A DNA stretch of 55,404 bases from Humidesulfovibrio sp. (GCA_031292175.1 JARLHQ010000007.1:1-55404), one strand, 5' to 3'; counted from the stretch's first letter, positions 1 to 9,974 are shown. The notes: a model not told the origin generated them from the sequence alone. Program-made: numbers and translations.

Positions 1-1
1 C

Positions 2-3000
2 ATCGAGCTGCGCCGGGTGCGCATCACCAACCGGGCGCGCACGCGCCGGGCTCTGGACGTCACCAGCTACGCCGAGGTGGCCCTGGCCCCGCAAGCGGCC
101 GACGCGCTCCACCCCGCCTTCAGCAACCTCTTCGTGCAGACTGAAATCGTTGACCCGCAGCGGGCCATTTTATGCACCCGTCGCCCCCGCTCCCAGGGGG
201 AGGCCACGCCCTGCCTGCTGCACCTCATGGTTGTGCGCGGCGGCAAGGAAGCCAATGTTTCCTATGAAACGGACCGCATGCGCTTCATCGGCCGGGGCAA
301 CACGGCCGCGACGCCCCAGGCCCTGCGCGAGGACGCCGCGGGCTACACCGCGAAGCTCTCGGGCAGCCAGGGCTCCGTCCTCGACCCCATTGTGTCCATC
401 CGCCACCGGATTTCCCTTGAGCCCGGCGAATCCGTGACCGTGGACATGGTCACCGGCATGGGCGAAAACCGCGAGGCCGCCATGCTCCTGGTGGAGAAGT
501 ACCAGGACCGCCGTCTGGCCGACCGCGTCTTCGATCTGGCCTGGACGCACAACCAGGTGCTGCTGCGCCAGCTCAACGTCTCCGAGGCCGAGGCCCAGCT
601 CTATGGCCGCCTGGCCGGAGCCATCCTTTACGCCGGGGCAGCGCTTCGGGCCGAACCGGGCGTAATCATCAAGAACCGCAGGGGGCAGTCGGGGCTTTGG
701 GGCTACTCCATCTCCGGCGACCTGCCCCTGGTGCTGCTCCAGATCGAGGACGGCGCCAACATCGAGTTGGCGCGCCAGTTGGTGCAGGCCCATGCCTATT
801 GGCGGCTCAAGGGCTTGGCCGTGGATCTCGTCATCTGGAACGAGGACAACGTCGGATACCGGCAGGTGCTGCACGACCAGATCATGGGGCTCATCGCCGC
901 GGGCACCGAGGCCAACCTGACCGACAGGCCCGGCGGCATCTTCGTCCGCCCGGCCGACCGCATTGCGGAAGAAGACCGCACCCTGTTCCAAAGCGTGGCC
1001 CGGATCATCATCGCCGACAGCCGTGGAACGCTTGCGGAGCAGATCGGCGGCCGCATTCTGCTGGGGGTGCCCGTTGCCCTGCTCAAGCCGATGCGCATCC
1101 TGCGCGCCGAACCCCAGCCGGAAGTGCCGCAGCCCCGCACGGACCTGACCTTCTTCAATGGCTTGGGTGGCTTCACGCCAGACGGTCGCGAATATGTCAT
1201 CACCACGGCGCAGAACCAGCTGACGCCCACGCCCTGGGTCAACGTGCTGGCCAACCCCACCTTCGGCACGGTGGTCTCCGAAAGCGGCCTGGCCTGCACC
1301 TGGAGCGAGAACGCGCACGAGTTCCGCCTCACGCCCTGGGGCAACGACCCAGTCAGTGATTCGCGCGGCGAGGCCTTCTACATCCGGGACGAGGAACGCG
1401 GCCACTTCTGGTCGCCCACGCCCTTGCCCTGCCGCGGGGCCGCGCCCTACGTCACCCGGCACGGCTTCGGCTACAGCGTGTTCGAACACACGGAGCGCGC
1501 CATCGCCTCCGAACTCTGGGTCTATGTGGCCTTGGACGCTGCCATCAAATTCACGGTGCTCAAGGTACGCAACGAATCGGGCCGGACGCGCAGGCTCTCA
1601 GTCACCGGCTACGCGCAGTGGGTGCTGGGCGATTTGCCAAGCAAGACCGCCATGCACGTGGTCACGGAGATCGACCAGGGCAGCGGCGCGCTGTTTGCGC
1701 GCAACGCGTACAGCACGGAGTTCAGCAAACGCACGGCCTTCTTCGACGTGGACGGGCTCGACCGCACGGTCTGCGGCGACCGGGCGGAATTCCTGGGCCG
1801 CAACGGAAGCTTGGCCGCTCCCGCCGCCATGACGCGCACGCATCTGTCCGGTCGTGTGGGAGCGGGCCTCGACCCTTGCGCCGCCATCCAGCTGGGGTTT
1901 GAGCTCGCGGCCGGGGAGGAGCGCGAACTCGTGTTCCGCCTTGGCGTTGGGCGCGATGCCGAGGACGCCAGGAAGCTGGTCCAACGCTTCAGGGGCAACG
2001 CCACTGCGCGCCTGGCCCTGGACAAGGTCTGGCAGCACTGGACGCACACCCTGGGCGCGGTGCACGTGGAAACGCCCGATCCGGCCTTCAATGTGCTGGC
2101 CAACGGCTGGCTGCTCTATCAGACCGTGTCCTGCCGTCTTTGGGCGCGCGGCGCCACCTACCAGTCCGGCGGGGCCTTCGGATTCCGCGACCAGTTGCAG
2201 GACGTCATGGCGCTTGTCCACACCCGGCCTGAGCTGGTGCGCGAACATCTGCTGCTCTGCGCGGCGCATCAATTTGAACAAGGCGACGTGCAGCACTGGT
2301 GGCACCCGCCCCTGGGCCGGGGTGTGCGCACCCACTGCTCCGACGACTATCTTTGGCTGCCGCTGGCCGTGTGCCGCTATGTGCGCAGCACAGGCGACAC
2401 CGATGTGCTGGATGAACCCGTGGCCTTCCTCCAGGGCCGCGCGGTGAAGGAGGACGAGGACTCGTACTACGACCTGCCCGGCCGCTCCGAAGAGACGGCC
2501 AGCCTGTACGAGCACTGCGCCCGGGCCATCAGGCACGGCCTGCGGTTCGGGGAGCGCGGCCTGCCGCTCATGGGCTCCGGCGACTGGAACGACGGCATGG
2601 ATCTGGTGGGCCAGCAGGGCCGGGGCGAGAGCGTCTGGCTGGGATTCTTCCTCTTTGATGTGCTGACGGACTTCGCCGAGGTGGCCCGCGCCCATGACGA
2701 CGCGGCCTTTGCCGAGCGCTGCGCCAGCGAGGCGGCAACGCTTCGACGGAACATCGAAGCCCACGGCTGGGACGGAGAGTGGTACCGCCGGGCCTACTTC
2801 GACGACGGCATGCCCCTGGGCTCGGCCGCCAACGCGGAATGCCAGATCGACTCCATCTCCCAGAGCTGGTCCGTGCTTTCGGGCGCGGGGGAGCCGGAGC
2901 GCTCACGCCGGGCCATGGAAGCCGTGGACAGGCGGCTGGTGCGCCGCGAGGCCGGGCTGGTCCAACTCCTCGATCCGCCCTTCGACACCTCGGACCTGAA

Positions 3001-3553
3001 CCCCGGCTACATCAAGGGCTACGCGCCCGGCGTGCGGGAGAATGGCGGCCAATACACCCATGCGGCCGTGTGGGCGGCCATGGCCTTTGCCCGCTTGGGC
3101 GATGCGCGACGCGCCTGGGACATCTTCGGCCTCATCAATCCGGTGAACCACGCGCGCACGGCCGAGGAAACCGCCGTGTACAAGGTGGAGCCCTATGTGG
3201 TGGCTGCGGACGTATACGCCGTTGCGCCGCATACCGGCCGTGGCGGCTGGACCTGGTACACGGGCTCGGCCGCGTGGATGTACCGGCTCATGGTGGAGTC
3301 CCTTTTGGGGCTTCGGCTGGAGGTGGACAGGTTGCACTTCACGCCGCGCCTTCCTGCGCAGTGGGAAGGATTCACCATGCACTACCGCTACAGGGAAACC
3401 GTCTACCACATCAAGGTGGCGCAGCTCCCGGTGGGACGCGCGAAGATGCGCGTCAGCGTGGATGGGATCGAGCAGCAGAGCGGCTCAATCCCACTGGTTG
3501 ATGACCGCAAGGAGCACTGGGCTGAGATCACCGTGCAGGCATCAGGAGACTGA
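2..3553 (+). CDS. Cyclic beta-1,2-glucan synthase / GH94 glycan phosphorylase, C-terminal part (5' end outside window)
   Basis: The reading frame is open from base 2 and stops at 3551-3553, giving about 1184 residues of a larger protein. Two beta-sandwich modules of the glycosyltransferase-36 type are recognisable: one at the start of the window and one near nt 1540-2000. They are followed by an (alpha/alpha)6 catalytic domain (nt about 2080-3400) with [11 protein letters not shown] and the GDWNDGM motif, whose Asp is the general acid of GH94 phosphorylases. This layout matches the C-terminal half of NdvB/ChvB cyclic beta-1,2-glucan synthases, where this domain sets ring size by phosphorolysis. 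The N-terminal GT84 and membrane part should lie to the left. An uncyclised glucan or cellobiose phosphorylase-like enzyme remains possible until that half is seen. Confidence 0.9.
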   Translation: MELRRVRITNRARTRRALDVTSYAEVALAPQAADALHPAFSNLFVQTEIVDPQRAILCTRRPRSQGEATPCLLHLMVVRGGKEANVSYETDRMRFIGRGNTAATPQALREDAAGYTAKLSGSQGSVLDPIVSIRHRISLEPGESVTVDMVTGMGENREAAMLLVEKYQDRRLADRVFDLAWTHNQVLLRQLNVSEAEAQLYGRLAGAILYAGAALRAEPGVIIKNRRGQSGLWGYSISGDLPLVLLQIEDGANIELARQLVQAHAYWRLKGLAVDLVIWNEDNVGYRQVLHDQIMGLIAAGTEANLTDRPGGIFVRPADRIAEEDRTLFQSVARIIIADSRGTLAEQIGGRILLGVPVALLKPMRILRAEPQPEVPQPRTDLTFFNGLGGFTPDGREYVITTAQNQLTPTPWVNVLANPTFGTVVSESGLACTWSENAHEFRLTPWGNDPVSDSRGEAFYIRDEERGHFWSPTPLPCRGAAPYVTRHGFGYSVFEHTERAIASELWVYVALDAAIKFTVLKVRNESGRTRRLSVTGYAQWVLGDLPSKTAMHVVTEIDQGSGALFARNAYSTEFSKRTAFFDVDGLDRTVCGDRAEFLGRNGSLAAPAAMTRTHLSGRVGAGLDPCAAIQLGFELAAGEERELVFRLGVGRDAEDARKLVQRFRGNATARLALDKVWQHWTHTLGAVHVETPDPAFNVLANGWLLYQTVSCRLWARGATYQSGGAFGFRDQLQDVMALVHTRPELVREHLLLCAAHQFEQGDVQHWWHPPLGRGVRTHCSDDYLWLPLAVCRYVRSTGDTDVLDEPVAFLQGRAVKEDEDSYYDLPGRSEETASLYEHCARAIRHGLRFGERGLPLMGSGDWNDGMDLVGQQGRGESVWLGFFLFDVLTDFAEVARAHDDAAFAERCASEAATLRRNIEAHGWDGEWYRRAYFDDGMPLGSAANAECQIDSISQSWSVLSGAGEPERSRRAMEAVDRRLVRREAGLVQLLDPPFDTSDLNPGYIKGYAPGVRENGGQYTHAAVWAAMAFARLGDARRAWDIFGLINPVNHARTAEETAVYKVEPYVVAADVYAVAPHTGRGGWTWYTGSAAWMYRLMVESLLGLRLEVDRLHFTPRLPAQWEGFTMHYRYRETVYHIKVAQLPVGRAKMRVSVDGIEQQSGSIPLVDDRKEHWAEITVQASGD

Positions 3554-3746
3554 GTATTCCGGGGGGTTGTGTTTTGCTGTGAACGGTTGAGGGGAGAGCT
3601 GTTGCCCGTGCCTGTGTCTGGGCCTGTGCCTGAATCGTTGGCATCCCGGCTGTTCCCTCAGCTCCCCGAGCCAGAGCGAAACACGGCGCTCCCCCTCACC
3701 GGCACATGATGCAGACTCACGGCAATTCCCCCCCAGGGGGTCCGGG

Positions 3747-3781
3747 AGAGAAGCATTCCCCCCAGGGAACACTTCTCTTTT
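3747..3781 (+). terminator. Intrinsic terminator of the glucan synthase gene
   Basis: Two nested stems (AGAGAAG with CTTCTCT, inside them TTCCC with GGGAA) are followed directly by TTTT on the plus strand, about 195 nt past the glucan synthase stop codon. Read on the other strand there is no U-tract, so it should act mainly on rightward transcription. A near-duplicate C-rich motif lies at 3724-3738, just upstream. Confidence 0.7.
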
Positions 3782-3794
3782 CGCTTTCCCGACG

Positions 3795-4631
3795 CTACGC
3801 GAACACGTCCCGCGGCGGTTCACCCAGCCCTTCCGCCCGCCGCGCCTCAGCCACCAGGGCCAGGGTCGCGGCCACGCCATCGGGGCCGATGTCCAGGCTC
3901 GCCTCGGTGACGAAGGTCGCGATGTGCTGGGCGATGACGCCGGGATCCAACTCCTGGGCATGCTCGCGGATGTACTGGGCGCTCGCCTCCGGATGCTGCC
4001 GCGCATGGGCGAGGCTCGCGCGGATGGCCGTGGTGACGGCGTGCGCGAGGTCCAGCCCCAAAGACCGGCGCATGACGATGCAGCCGAGCGGGATGGGCAG
4101 GCCACGGTCCTCTTCCCACCAGGCGCCAAGATCGAGCAGGCGCGCCAAGCCGTGTTCGGCGAAGGTGAAGCGGCCCTCGTGGATGACGACCCCGGCGGCG
4201 CACTGGCCGGAAGTCACCGCGGGCATGATCTGGTCGTATACCAGTTCCACGGGCTTGGGCGCGATGCCGCGCTCGCGGCAGAGCAGGCCAAAGATGAGCG
4301 CAGCCGTGGTGCGCCGGCCAGGAATGGCCACGGGCTTACCGTCCAGATCCTCCAGGCGCGTGGCGCCATGCGCCACCAGAATCGGACCGACGCCCCGGCC
4401 GAGCGCCCCGCCAGCGCGGAGCAGACGGTACTCATCCAAGATGCTCGCGGCCGCGGCCACAGACACCTTGCAGATGTCCGGCGTCTTGGCGGCGGCGGCT
4501 TCATTCAGGCGTTCCACGTCGGACAGCGTGATGTCGAAGGCGATTTCCGGCAGACGCACGAGGCCGCTGGCCAGGGCATGGAAAATATAGGTGTCGTTCG
4601 GGCAGGGTGAGTAGGCAAGGGAAAGACGCAT
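3795..4631 (-). CDS. mqnD: 1,4-dihydroxy-6-naphthoate synthase MqnD
   Basis: 278 residues. The N-terminus contains the family signature SPCPNDTYIFHAL, and the length is typical of MqnD. The enzyme converts cyclic dehypoxanthine futalosine to 1,4-dihydroxy-6-naphthoate, the last head-group step of the futalosine menaquinone route, and has a periplasmic-binding-protein-like fold used in the cytoplasm. I chose the ATG at 4631 because GGAGGAG precedes it at good spacing; an in-frame upstream extension lacks this. It is transcribed away from the tetR-mqnEC-mqnA genes, with which it shares a 134-bp intergenic region carrying a TetR-type operator. Confidence 0.95.
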   Translation of the reverse strand: MRLSLAYSPCPNDTYIFHALASGLVRLPEIAFDITLSDVERLNEAAAAKTPDICKVSVAAAASILDEYRLLRAGGALGRGVGPILVAHGATRLEDLDGKPVAIPGRRTTAALIFGLLCRERGIAPKPVELVYDQIMPAVTSGQCAAGVVIHEGRFTFAEHGLARLLDLGAWWEEDRGLPIPLGCIVMRRSLGLDLAHAVTTAIRASLAHARQHPEASAQYIREHAQELDPGVIAQHIATFVTEASLDIGPDGVAATLALVAEARRAEGLGEPPRDVFA

Positions 4632-4678
4632 GGACTCCTCCGGAACTTCTGAGTTGTATCTTTTGCCCGCGCGGGTGG

Positions 4679-4707
4679 TTGACATGCGTGGTGGCGCGGC
4701 ATAGGAA
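4679..4707 (+). promoter_or_regulatory. Probable promoter of the tetR-mqnEC-mqnA operon
   Basis: A perfect TTGACA at 4679-4684 is followed after 17 bp by TAGGAA (4702-4707), a weak -10. The predicted start point falls inside the inverted repeat at 4708-4721, the normal layout for repression by a TetR protein. The -10 is the uncertain part. Confidence 0.5.
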
Positions 4708-4721
4708 TGACCACCCGGTCA
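4708..4721. promoter_or_regulatory. TetR-type operator candidate
   Basis: Inverted repeat TGACC-ACCC-GGTCA in the mqnD/tetR divergent gap. Size and symmetry fit operators of AcrR/TetR-class regulators. It lies immediately after the candidate -10 of tetR and 77 bp from the mqnD start, so one dimer pair could control both directions. Its link to the adjacent TetR protein is inferred. Confidence 0.55.
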
Positions 4722-4765
4722 CTTAGCCCGTGAGAGTACCCGGCCAAGGCCGCAGAGGCAAGCCC

Positions 4766-5446
4766 ATGGACAGCCCCCGCTCCACATTCGAGAACCTGGA
4801 CCCGCAGAAGCGCGAACGCGTGCTGGACGAATCACTGCGCGAATTCGCGGAGCACGGCTACCACCAGGCCAGCGTGAACCGCATCGTAGGCCGCCTGGGT
4901 ATCGCCAAGGGCTCGTTGTTCCAGTATTTCGGCAGCAAGGAGGGCCTGTTCCGGCATCTCTTCAGCCTCGCGCTGGCTGAGCTGAAATCCCCCTTGAAAG
5001 CCATCCGCGACGCGGACGCGGGAGAGCCCTTCCCCGAGCGCCTGCGCCGGGTGTTCCTGGCGGGCGCGACCTTCGCCCGCTCGCATCCGCTCATCTGGCG
5101 CGTGTACCGGCGCATGATGACCCAGGACGACTTCCCCCTGCGCGAAACGCTGCTCTCCAAGGTGCGCGAAGAAGCCCTGACATATTTCCGCGAGCTTGTG
5201 GAGGGCGGCCAGACGCGCGGCGAGGTACGGCCGGACCTAGACCCGCACGCCGCCGCATTTTTCATGGAGGCCGTGCTCGACCGGGCGCTGACGGCCCAGG
5301 ATTCGACGCTTTTGGACGCGGGCTTCGGCCTGGCCTCGGACGATGCAACCACCCGTCAGCGCGGCCTCACGGCCCTGGCCGATCTCATGTGCCGGGGCCT
5401 GGCGGTTCCGGCGCGCAAAGGAGACAATACCCATGCCAATGATTGA
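4766..5446 (+). CDS. TetR/AcrR family transcriptional regulator of the mqn cluster
   Basis: 226 residues. The N-terminal helix-turn-helix spans residues about 12-58, with the recognition-helix signature GIAKGSLFQYFGSKEGLF; the rest is a helical ligand-binding domain with no recognisable subfamily. The start was placed at ATG 4766 (AGAGG seven bases upstream) rather than an upstream in-frame GTG at 4730. Its 3' end overlaps the start of the mqnE-mqnC fusion by 14 bp, so the two are probably translationally coupled. A candidate operator lies just upstream. A regulator inside a menaquinone operon suggests control of quinone synthesis, but the effector cannot be read from the sequence. Confidence 0.9.
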   Translation: MDSPRSTFENLDPQKRERVLDESLREFAEHGYHQASVNRIVGRLGIAKGSLFQYFGSKEGLFRHLFSLALAELKSPLKAIRDADAGEPFPERLRRVFLAGATFARSHPLIWRVYRRMMTQDDFPLRETLLSKVREEALTYFRELVEGGQTRGEVRPDLDPHAAAFFMEAVLDRALTAQDSTLLDAGFGLASDDATTRQRGLTALADLMCRGLAVPARKGDNTHAND

Positions 5447-7676
5447 CGAAAAACGTTTCGCGGACCTGGGACTGCTTCAGATCGCCCGCAAGGTGGAGGC
5501 CGGGGCCCGGCTGAGCATCGACGAGGGCCGACAGCTCTATGCCTGTCCGGACGTCACCGCCCTTGGCGCGCTGGCGCACCACCGCCGCACTCAGCTGCAC
5601 GGCGACAAAACCTTCTACGTGGTGAACCGGCACATCAACTACACCAACGTCTGCATCAACGGCTGCGCCTTCTGCGCCTACCATCGCACCAAGGGTGAGG
5701 AAGGCGGCTTCGAACTCAGCATCAACGACGCCGTGGAACGTTTAAGAAACGCGCCCCTGCCCCCGCGCGAAGTACATATTGTGGGCGGCTGCCACCCGGA
5801 TCTGCGCCTGTCTTTCTTTGTGGACCTGCTGCAAAGCGTGCAGCGCACCCTGCCGGACGCCACGCTCAAATGCTTCACCGCGGTGGAGATCGCCCACTTC
5901 GCGCAGTTGGAGGGCATCACCACGCGCGAGGTGCTGCAAACGCTCAAGAACGCAGGCCTAGCCATGATGCCCGGAGGCGGGGCGGAGATCTTCGAGCCCA
6001 AGGTGCGCCGCCGCATCTGCCCCAAAAAATCCACGGCCGAAGAATGGCTGCGCATCCACGGCGAGGCGCACGAGTTGGGGCTCATCACCAACTGCACCAT
6101 GCTCTTCGGGCACCTGGAGAGCATCGACGACCGGTTGAACCACCTGGAGATGCTGCGCACCCTGCAGGACCAGTCCCTGAGTAAAGGGGCCGTGGGCTTC
6201 TCCTGCTTCGTCCCCCTGCCCTTTCAGACCGAGAACAGCGCCATTAAGGTGGAGCATCCGCTTACCGGGGTGGATGAGCTCAAAACCATCGCCATAAGCC
6301 GCTTGATGCTCGACAACATCGAACACATCAAGTCCTACTGGGTCATGCTGACGGTAAAGCAGGCGCAGGCCGCGCTGTTCTTCGGCGCGGACGACCTGGA
6401 CGGCACAGTGGTGGAGGAAAAGATCGGCCACATGGCCGGGGCCACCAGCGCCCAGGGACAGACAAAAAGCCAATTGGAGTCCATGATCCGCGGCATGGGG
6501 TTGACCCCCGTGGAGCGCGATGCGCACTACAACCCCATTGAGGCGTTCAAGCCGGAGGTCAAGGCCTGGACCGACGCCCCCTCCACCGCGACGCTGCACG
6601 GCCTGCTGAACGCCGCCGCCGCGGGCGCGAGGCTGGACTTCGACACCGCTCGCGCCCTGTACCTCCATGCGGATCTGCACGCGCTCGGCCACGCCGCGCA
6701 CAAGGTGCGCCTAAAGAAGCACCCGGACCCCATGGTCACCTATGTGGTGGATAGGAACATCAATTACAGCAACGTCTGCGTGTGCGCCTGCCGCTTCTGC
6801 GCCTACTACCGCGCGCCAGGCCACGACGAGTGTTTCGTGCTGTCCCACGCTGAGATCGGCCAAAAGATCGAAGAGACGCTGGCGCTCGGCGGCACGCAGA
6901 TCCTCATGCAGGGCGGGCACCATCCGGACCTGCCGCTGGCATGGTACGAGGACATGCTGCGCTTCATCAAGAACAACTACCCCATCCACGTGCACGCATT
7001 CTCCCCGCCGGAGATTGTGCATTTCGCCAAGGTCAGCGGCCTTTCCACTGGGCAGGTCATCGAGCGCCTGCGCGCGGCCGGGCTTGACTCCATCCCCGGC
7101 GGTGGGGCGGAGATTCTGGTGGACAACGTGCGCCGCAAGGTGTCGCCCAACAAGTGTCCGGCCGGACAGTGGCTGGGCGTGATGGAGGAGGCCCATGCCC
7201 AGGGTCTGCGCACCACGGCCACCATGATGTTCGGTCATGAGGAGACCACGGACGAGCGCCTGGAGCACCTCTTCAACGTGCGCGCGAGCCAGGACCGGAC
7301 AGGCGGGTTCACGGCCTTCATCCCCTGGACCTTCCAGCCGGAAAACACGGCCATCAGCGCCCGGCCCTTGACCAGCGTGGAGTATCTGCGTCTGCTCGCC
7401 CTCTCGCGCCTCGTGCTGGACAATGTGGACAACGTGCAGGTGTCCTGGGTGACCATGGGCCCAAAGATCGCGCAGTTGGCGCTCTATTTCGGCGGCAACG
7501 ACTTCGGCTCCACCATGATTGAGGAGAACGTGGTGCGCGCCGCCGGGGTGAGCTTCCGGCTCTCACGCCAGGAAATCGACACGCTGGTGCGAGCGGCGGG
7601 GTTTGAGCCCCGGCAGCGGCGCATGGACTATACCCTGGTGCCCCAGGGGGAAATGTCCTCCAGCGTGGAGGGTTAG
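5433..7676 (+). CDS. mqnE-mqnC: Aminofutalosine synthase / cyclic dehypoxanthine futalosine synthase fusion (MqnE-MqnC)
   Basis: 747 residues in one uninterrupted frame holding two complete radical SAM enzymes. Residues about 1-370 are MqnE (makes aminofutalosine), with the cluster motif C74-x3-C78-x2-C81 and the later block MMPGGGAEIF. Residues about 385-745 are MqnC (spiro-cyclises dehypoxanthine futalosine), with C449-x3-C453-x2-C456 and SIPGGGAEIL. Each half has the usual family length, and a short linker near residues 371-385 joins them. The start at ATG 5433 has AAAGGAG nine bases upstream; a second ATG at 5439 is possible. The two activities are not consecutive: an MqnB-type nucleosidase, not in this window, must act between them. 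MqnE and MqnC are more usually encoded separately. Confidence 0.93.
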   Translation: MPMIDEKRFADLGLLQIARKVEAGARLSIDEGRQLYACPDVTALGALAHHRRTQLHGDKTFYVVNRHINYTNVCINGCAFCAYHRTKGEEGGFELSINDAVERLRNAPLPPREVHIVGGCHPDLRLSFFVDLLQSVQRTLPDATLKCFTAVEIAHFAQLEGITTREVLQTLKNAGLAMMPGGGAEIFEPKVRRRICPKKSTAEEWLRIHGEAHELGLITNCTMLFGHLESIDDRLNHLEMLRTLQDQSLSKGAVGFSCFVPLPFQTENSAIKVEHPLTGVDELKTIAISRLMLDNIEHIKSYWVMLTVKQAQAALFFGADDLDGTVVEEKIGHMAGATSAQGQTKSQLESMIRGMGLTPVERDAHYNPIEAFKPEVKAWTDAPSTATLHGLLNAAAAGARLDFDTARALYLHADLHALGHAAHKVRLKKHPDPMVTYVVDRNINYSNVCVCACRFCAYYRAPGHDECFVLSHAEIGQKIEETLALGGTQILMQGGHHPDLPLAWYEDMLRFIKNNYPIHVHAFSPPEIVHFAKVSGLSTGQVIERLRAAGLDSIPGGGAEILVDNVRRKVSPNKCPAGQWLGVMEEAHAQGLRTTATMMFGHEETTDERLEHLFNVRASQDRTGGFTAFIPWTFQPENTAISARPLTSVEYLRLLALSRLVLDNVDNVQVSWVTMGPKIAQLALYFGGNDFGSTMIEENVVRAAGVSFRLSRQEIDTLVRAAGFEPRQRRMDYTLVPQGEMSSSVEG

Positions 7677-7681
7677 CCCGG

Positions 7682-8524
7682 ATGAATGCGAAGCGCCCCC
7701 CCCTGCGCCTTGGCCGCATCGGCTATCTGAACGTCCTGCCCCTGCACTATCCGCTGGAGCAAGGCATCTTGTCCGGCGATTTCGAACTCGTCTCCGGCCC
7801 CCCAGCGGAACTCAACGTCCTCATGGACCAGGGTCGGCTCGACATCTCCGGCTGCTCGTGCATCGAGTACGCTCGGCACCCGGAAAAATACCTCATCCTG
7901 CCGGACCTAGCCATTGGCAGCCGGGGGCCCGTGCAGAGCGTGCTCCTGCTCTGCCGCACCAAACCGGAAGACCTGGATGGCCAGACCGTGCTGGTGAGCG
8001 CGCAAACGCACACCTCCGCCGCCTTGGTGGACCTCATCCTCAAGCAGCACATCGGCGTAACCCCCAGGTACCGCACGGGCGACGCAACGGCGTTGCTCAA
8101 GGCAGGAGAACGGCCCGAAGCCATCCTGTGCATCGGCGACGAGGCGCTCAACCTGCGGCGCCACCCGGACTATCCACACCGCATGGACCTGGGCGAGGCC
8201 TGGCGGCAATGGACCGGCCTGCCGTTCATCTTCGGGCTGTGGATAGCCAGCCGTGAGGCCGCCTGCGCACGGCGCGAGGAGGTCAAGGCCGGGGCACGCC
8301 TGCTCATTGAGGCCAAGAAATGGGGCCAGACGCACCTGGACCAGATCTCCGCCGTGGCGGCCAGGGACAGCATCCTCACGGAAGAGGAGATGCGCTCGTA
8401 TTTTGGTGGGTTGGTTTATGATCTGGGACTGGAGGAGCTGGCGGGCTTGCGGCTCTTCTACGAGCGCCTGGCCGGAACCGGGGTGATCCCGGCCCCGCCA
8501 GAACTCGCATTTCTGCCCCTGTAA
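7682..8524 (+). CDS. mqnA: Chorismate dehydratase MqnA
   Basis: 280 residues. The N-terminus has GRIGYLNVLPLHYPL and the body has the substrate-loop block DISGCSCIEYA, both typical of MqnA. It dehydrates chorismate to 3-enolpyruvoyl-benzoate, the first committed step of the futalosine pathway. It starts 5 bp after the mqnE-mqnC stop, so it belongs to the same operon. It ends 14 bp before the convergent LysR gene, with no strong terminator visible between them. Confidence 0.95.
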   Translation: MNAKRPPLRLGRIGYLNVLPLHYPLEQGILSGDFELVSGPPAELNVLMDQGRLDISGCSCIEYARHPEKYLILPDLAIGSRGPVQSVLLLCRTKPEDLDGQTVLVSAQTHTSAALVDLILKQHIGVTPRYRTGDATALLKAGERPEAILCIGDEALNLRRHPDYPHRMDLGEAWRQWTGLPFIFGLWIASREAACARREEVKAGARLLIEAKKWGQTHLDQISAVAARDSILTEEEMRSYFGGLVYDLGLEELAGLRLFYERLAGTGVIPAPPELAFLPL

Positions 8525-8538
8525 GAGCGTTTTTCGCG

Positions 8539-9435
8539 CTAGGGCTTGGTGGTATTGCGCACGTGTTCGATGAAGAGAGAAGCTGCGGGCAGGAGCTCCC
8601 GGCCCTGACGCTGGATGAGATAGAAGGAGCGTTCGAGTTTTTGGGACATGACGTCCATGCAGACCAGTTCGCCGCGATCCAGGTAAGGCTGCGCGGCCAG
8701 CTTGGAGACGATGCTCACGCCAAGGCCGGAACAGACGCACTGGATCGCAGCCTCAGTGCTTTCCACCCACAGGCTCACCTTAAGATCACCGATGGCGATG
8801 CCCGAGCCCTTGAGCAGCGACTCCACGACGCGACGCGTCCCTGAACCGCGCTCCCGCATCACCCAGGGCCACATGCGCATGTCGCGCAAATTCTTCGGTT
8901 CGTCCTTGCCCGCACGCAGGGATGGCGCGACGACCAGGACCAGCTCGTCGCGGTGCAACGGGTACGAGGCAATGCCCTGCTGCTCGGGCTGGGAGCCCAC
9001 AATGCCGAGTTCCAGCCGCCCCTGGCCCACCTGCCGGATGATGGCGTCCGTGTCGCCGATGGTCATATGCACGCGCAACGACGGGTACATCGCGAGAAAA
9101 GTCTTGAGCAGCCCCGGCAGGATGTAATTTGCCGGTATCGTGCTGCCTCCCAAGAGCAGATCGCCCACGACCATGTCGCGCAGAAGGCCGATTTCCGAGT
9201 TGATGCGCCCGACCTGCTGGAACACCTGCTTGGCGCCCCGATACAGCACCTCACCAGCCTGCGTGGCCAGCACTGTGCGCCCCAGACGGTCGAACAGCGG
9301 AACGCCCAATTCCTCTTCAAGATTGGCCACGTGTGCGCTGATTGTTGGCTGGGAAAGCTGCAACTCAAGCCCAGCTTTGGAAAAGCTTTTCAGTTCATAG
9401 ACCTTGCAAAAGGCTTCCAGTTTGCGGAAATCCAT
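8539..9435 (-). CDS. LysR family transcriptional regulator
   Basis: 298 residues. The N-terminal winged helix-turn-helix (residues 1-60, containing SFSKAGLELQLSQPTISAHV) is followed by an effector-binding domain of type-2 periplasmic-binding fold. The ATG at 9435 is preceded by GGAGG at six bases. Overall form is close to the CysL/YeiE-like group and to regulators often linked to selenium or sulfur metabolism in delta-type anaerobes; that assignment is tentative. It follows the terminator of the ribosomal cluster, so it has its own promoter in the 54-bp gap 9436-9489, where ATAG-N12-CTAT could be a LysR-type box (not tested). Confidence 0.9.
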   Translation of the reverse strand: MDFRKLEAFCKVYELKSFSKAGLELQLSQPTISAHVANLEEELGVPLFDRLGRTVLATQAGEVLYRGAKQVFQQVGRINSEIGLLRDMVVGDLLLGGSTIPANYILPGLLKTFLAMYPSLRVHMTIGDTDAIIRQVGQGRLELGIVGSQPEQQGIASYPLHRDELVLVVAPSLRAGKDEPKNLRDMRMWPWVMRERGSGTRRVVESLLKGSGIAIGDLKVSLWVESTEAAIQCVCSGLGVSIVSKLAAQPYLDRGELVCMDVMSQKLERSFYLIQRQGRELLPAASLFIEHVRNTTKP

Positions 9436-9489
9436 TCACCACCTCCGATGTGAAAGTCGAATAGCATCAGTTATCCCTATATCGCAAGC

Positions 9490-9521
9490 AAAAAAAAAGG
9501 ACGGTGACCGTCCTTTTTTTT
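9490..9521 (-). terminator. Terminator of the S10-spc-alpha ribosomal cluster
   Basis: GGACGG-TGA-CCGTCC stem extended by eight A/T pairs: an A-run on one side and eight T on the other. The structure works on both strands, but by position it ends the long leftward cluster 37 bp after rplQ and insulates the LysR gene. Confidence 0.9.
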
Positions 9522-9557
9522 ACAGGCATCCGTTTTGCAGACGCCTTGGGATCAATG

Positions 9558-9974
9558 CTATTCGGCGCTCTTATCCTCAGCCTTGGGGGCAGCAGCCTCT
9601 TCGGCCTTCTTCTCGGCAAGCTTGGTCAGCTCAAAGATGACCATGGGGGCACAGTCACCGATGCGGGGCTGGGCCAGCTTCACGATGCGGGTGTAGCCGC
9701 CGGCGCCGCCAGCAAAGCGGGGGCCGACCTCGTCAAACAGATACTTGACCATCTGGTGGTTGCCCAGGACCTTGAAGGCCTGGCGACGCGCCGGAAGATC
9801 ATTCTTGAGGGCCAGGGTGATGAGGCCGTCCACCACGCCGCGCAATTCCTTGGCCTTGGCTTCGGTGGTGCGGATGGTCTCATAGGTGAACACGGCACGG
9901 GCCATGTTCTTGAACATGGCGCTGCGGTGGGAACTGTTGCGGTTGAGCTTGCGCCCGGACTTATTATGCCTCAT
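9558..9974 (-). CDS. rplQ: 50S ribosomal protein L17 (bL17)
   Basis: 138 residues. It has the N-terminal block [17 protein letters not shown] and the [16 protein letters not shown] helix, with an extra acidic/alanine-rich C-terminal tail from about residue 120. It lies at the peptide exit region of the large subunit. It is the last gene of the leftward cluster; its start overlaps the rpoA 3' end by 11 bp, suggesting coupling, and a strong terminator follows. Confidence 0.97.
   Translation of the reverse strand: MRHNKSGRKLNRNSSHRSAMFKNMARAVFTYETIRTTEAKAKELRGVVDGLITLALKNDLPARRQAFKVLGNHQMVKYLFDEVGPRFAGGAGGYTRIVKLAQPRIGDCAPMVIFELTKLAEKKAEEAAAPKAEDKSAE

Noticed and set aside
170..3409. Several minus-strand frames opposite the glucan synthase gene
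   Set aside because: Antisense shadows with no signals; the plus frame has clear GH94 motifs throughout.
3601..3640. GTGCCTGTGTCTGGGCCTGTGCCTG tandem-like run
   Set aside because: Short imperfect repeat in the gap after the glucan synthase gene; too degenerate to call a repeat element.
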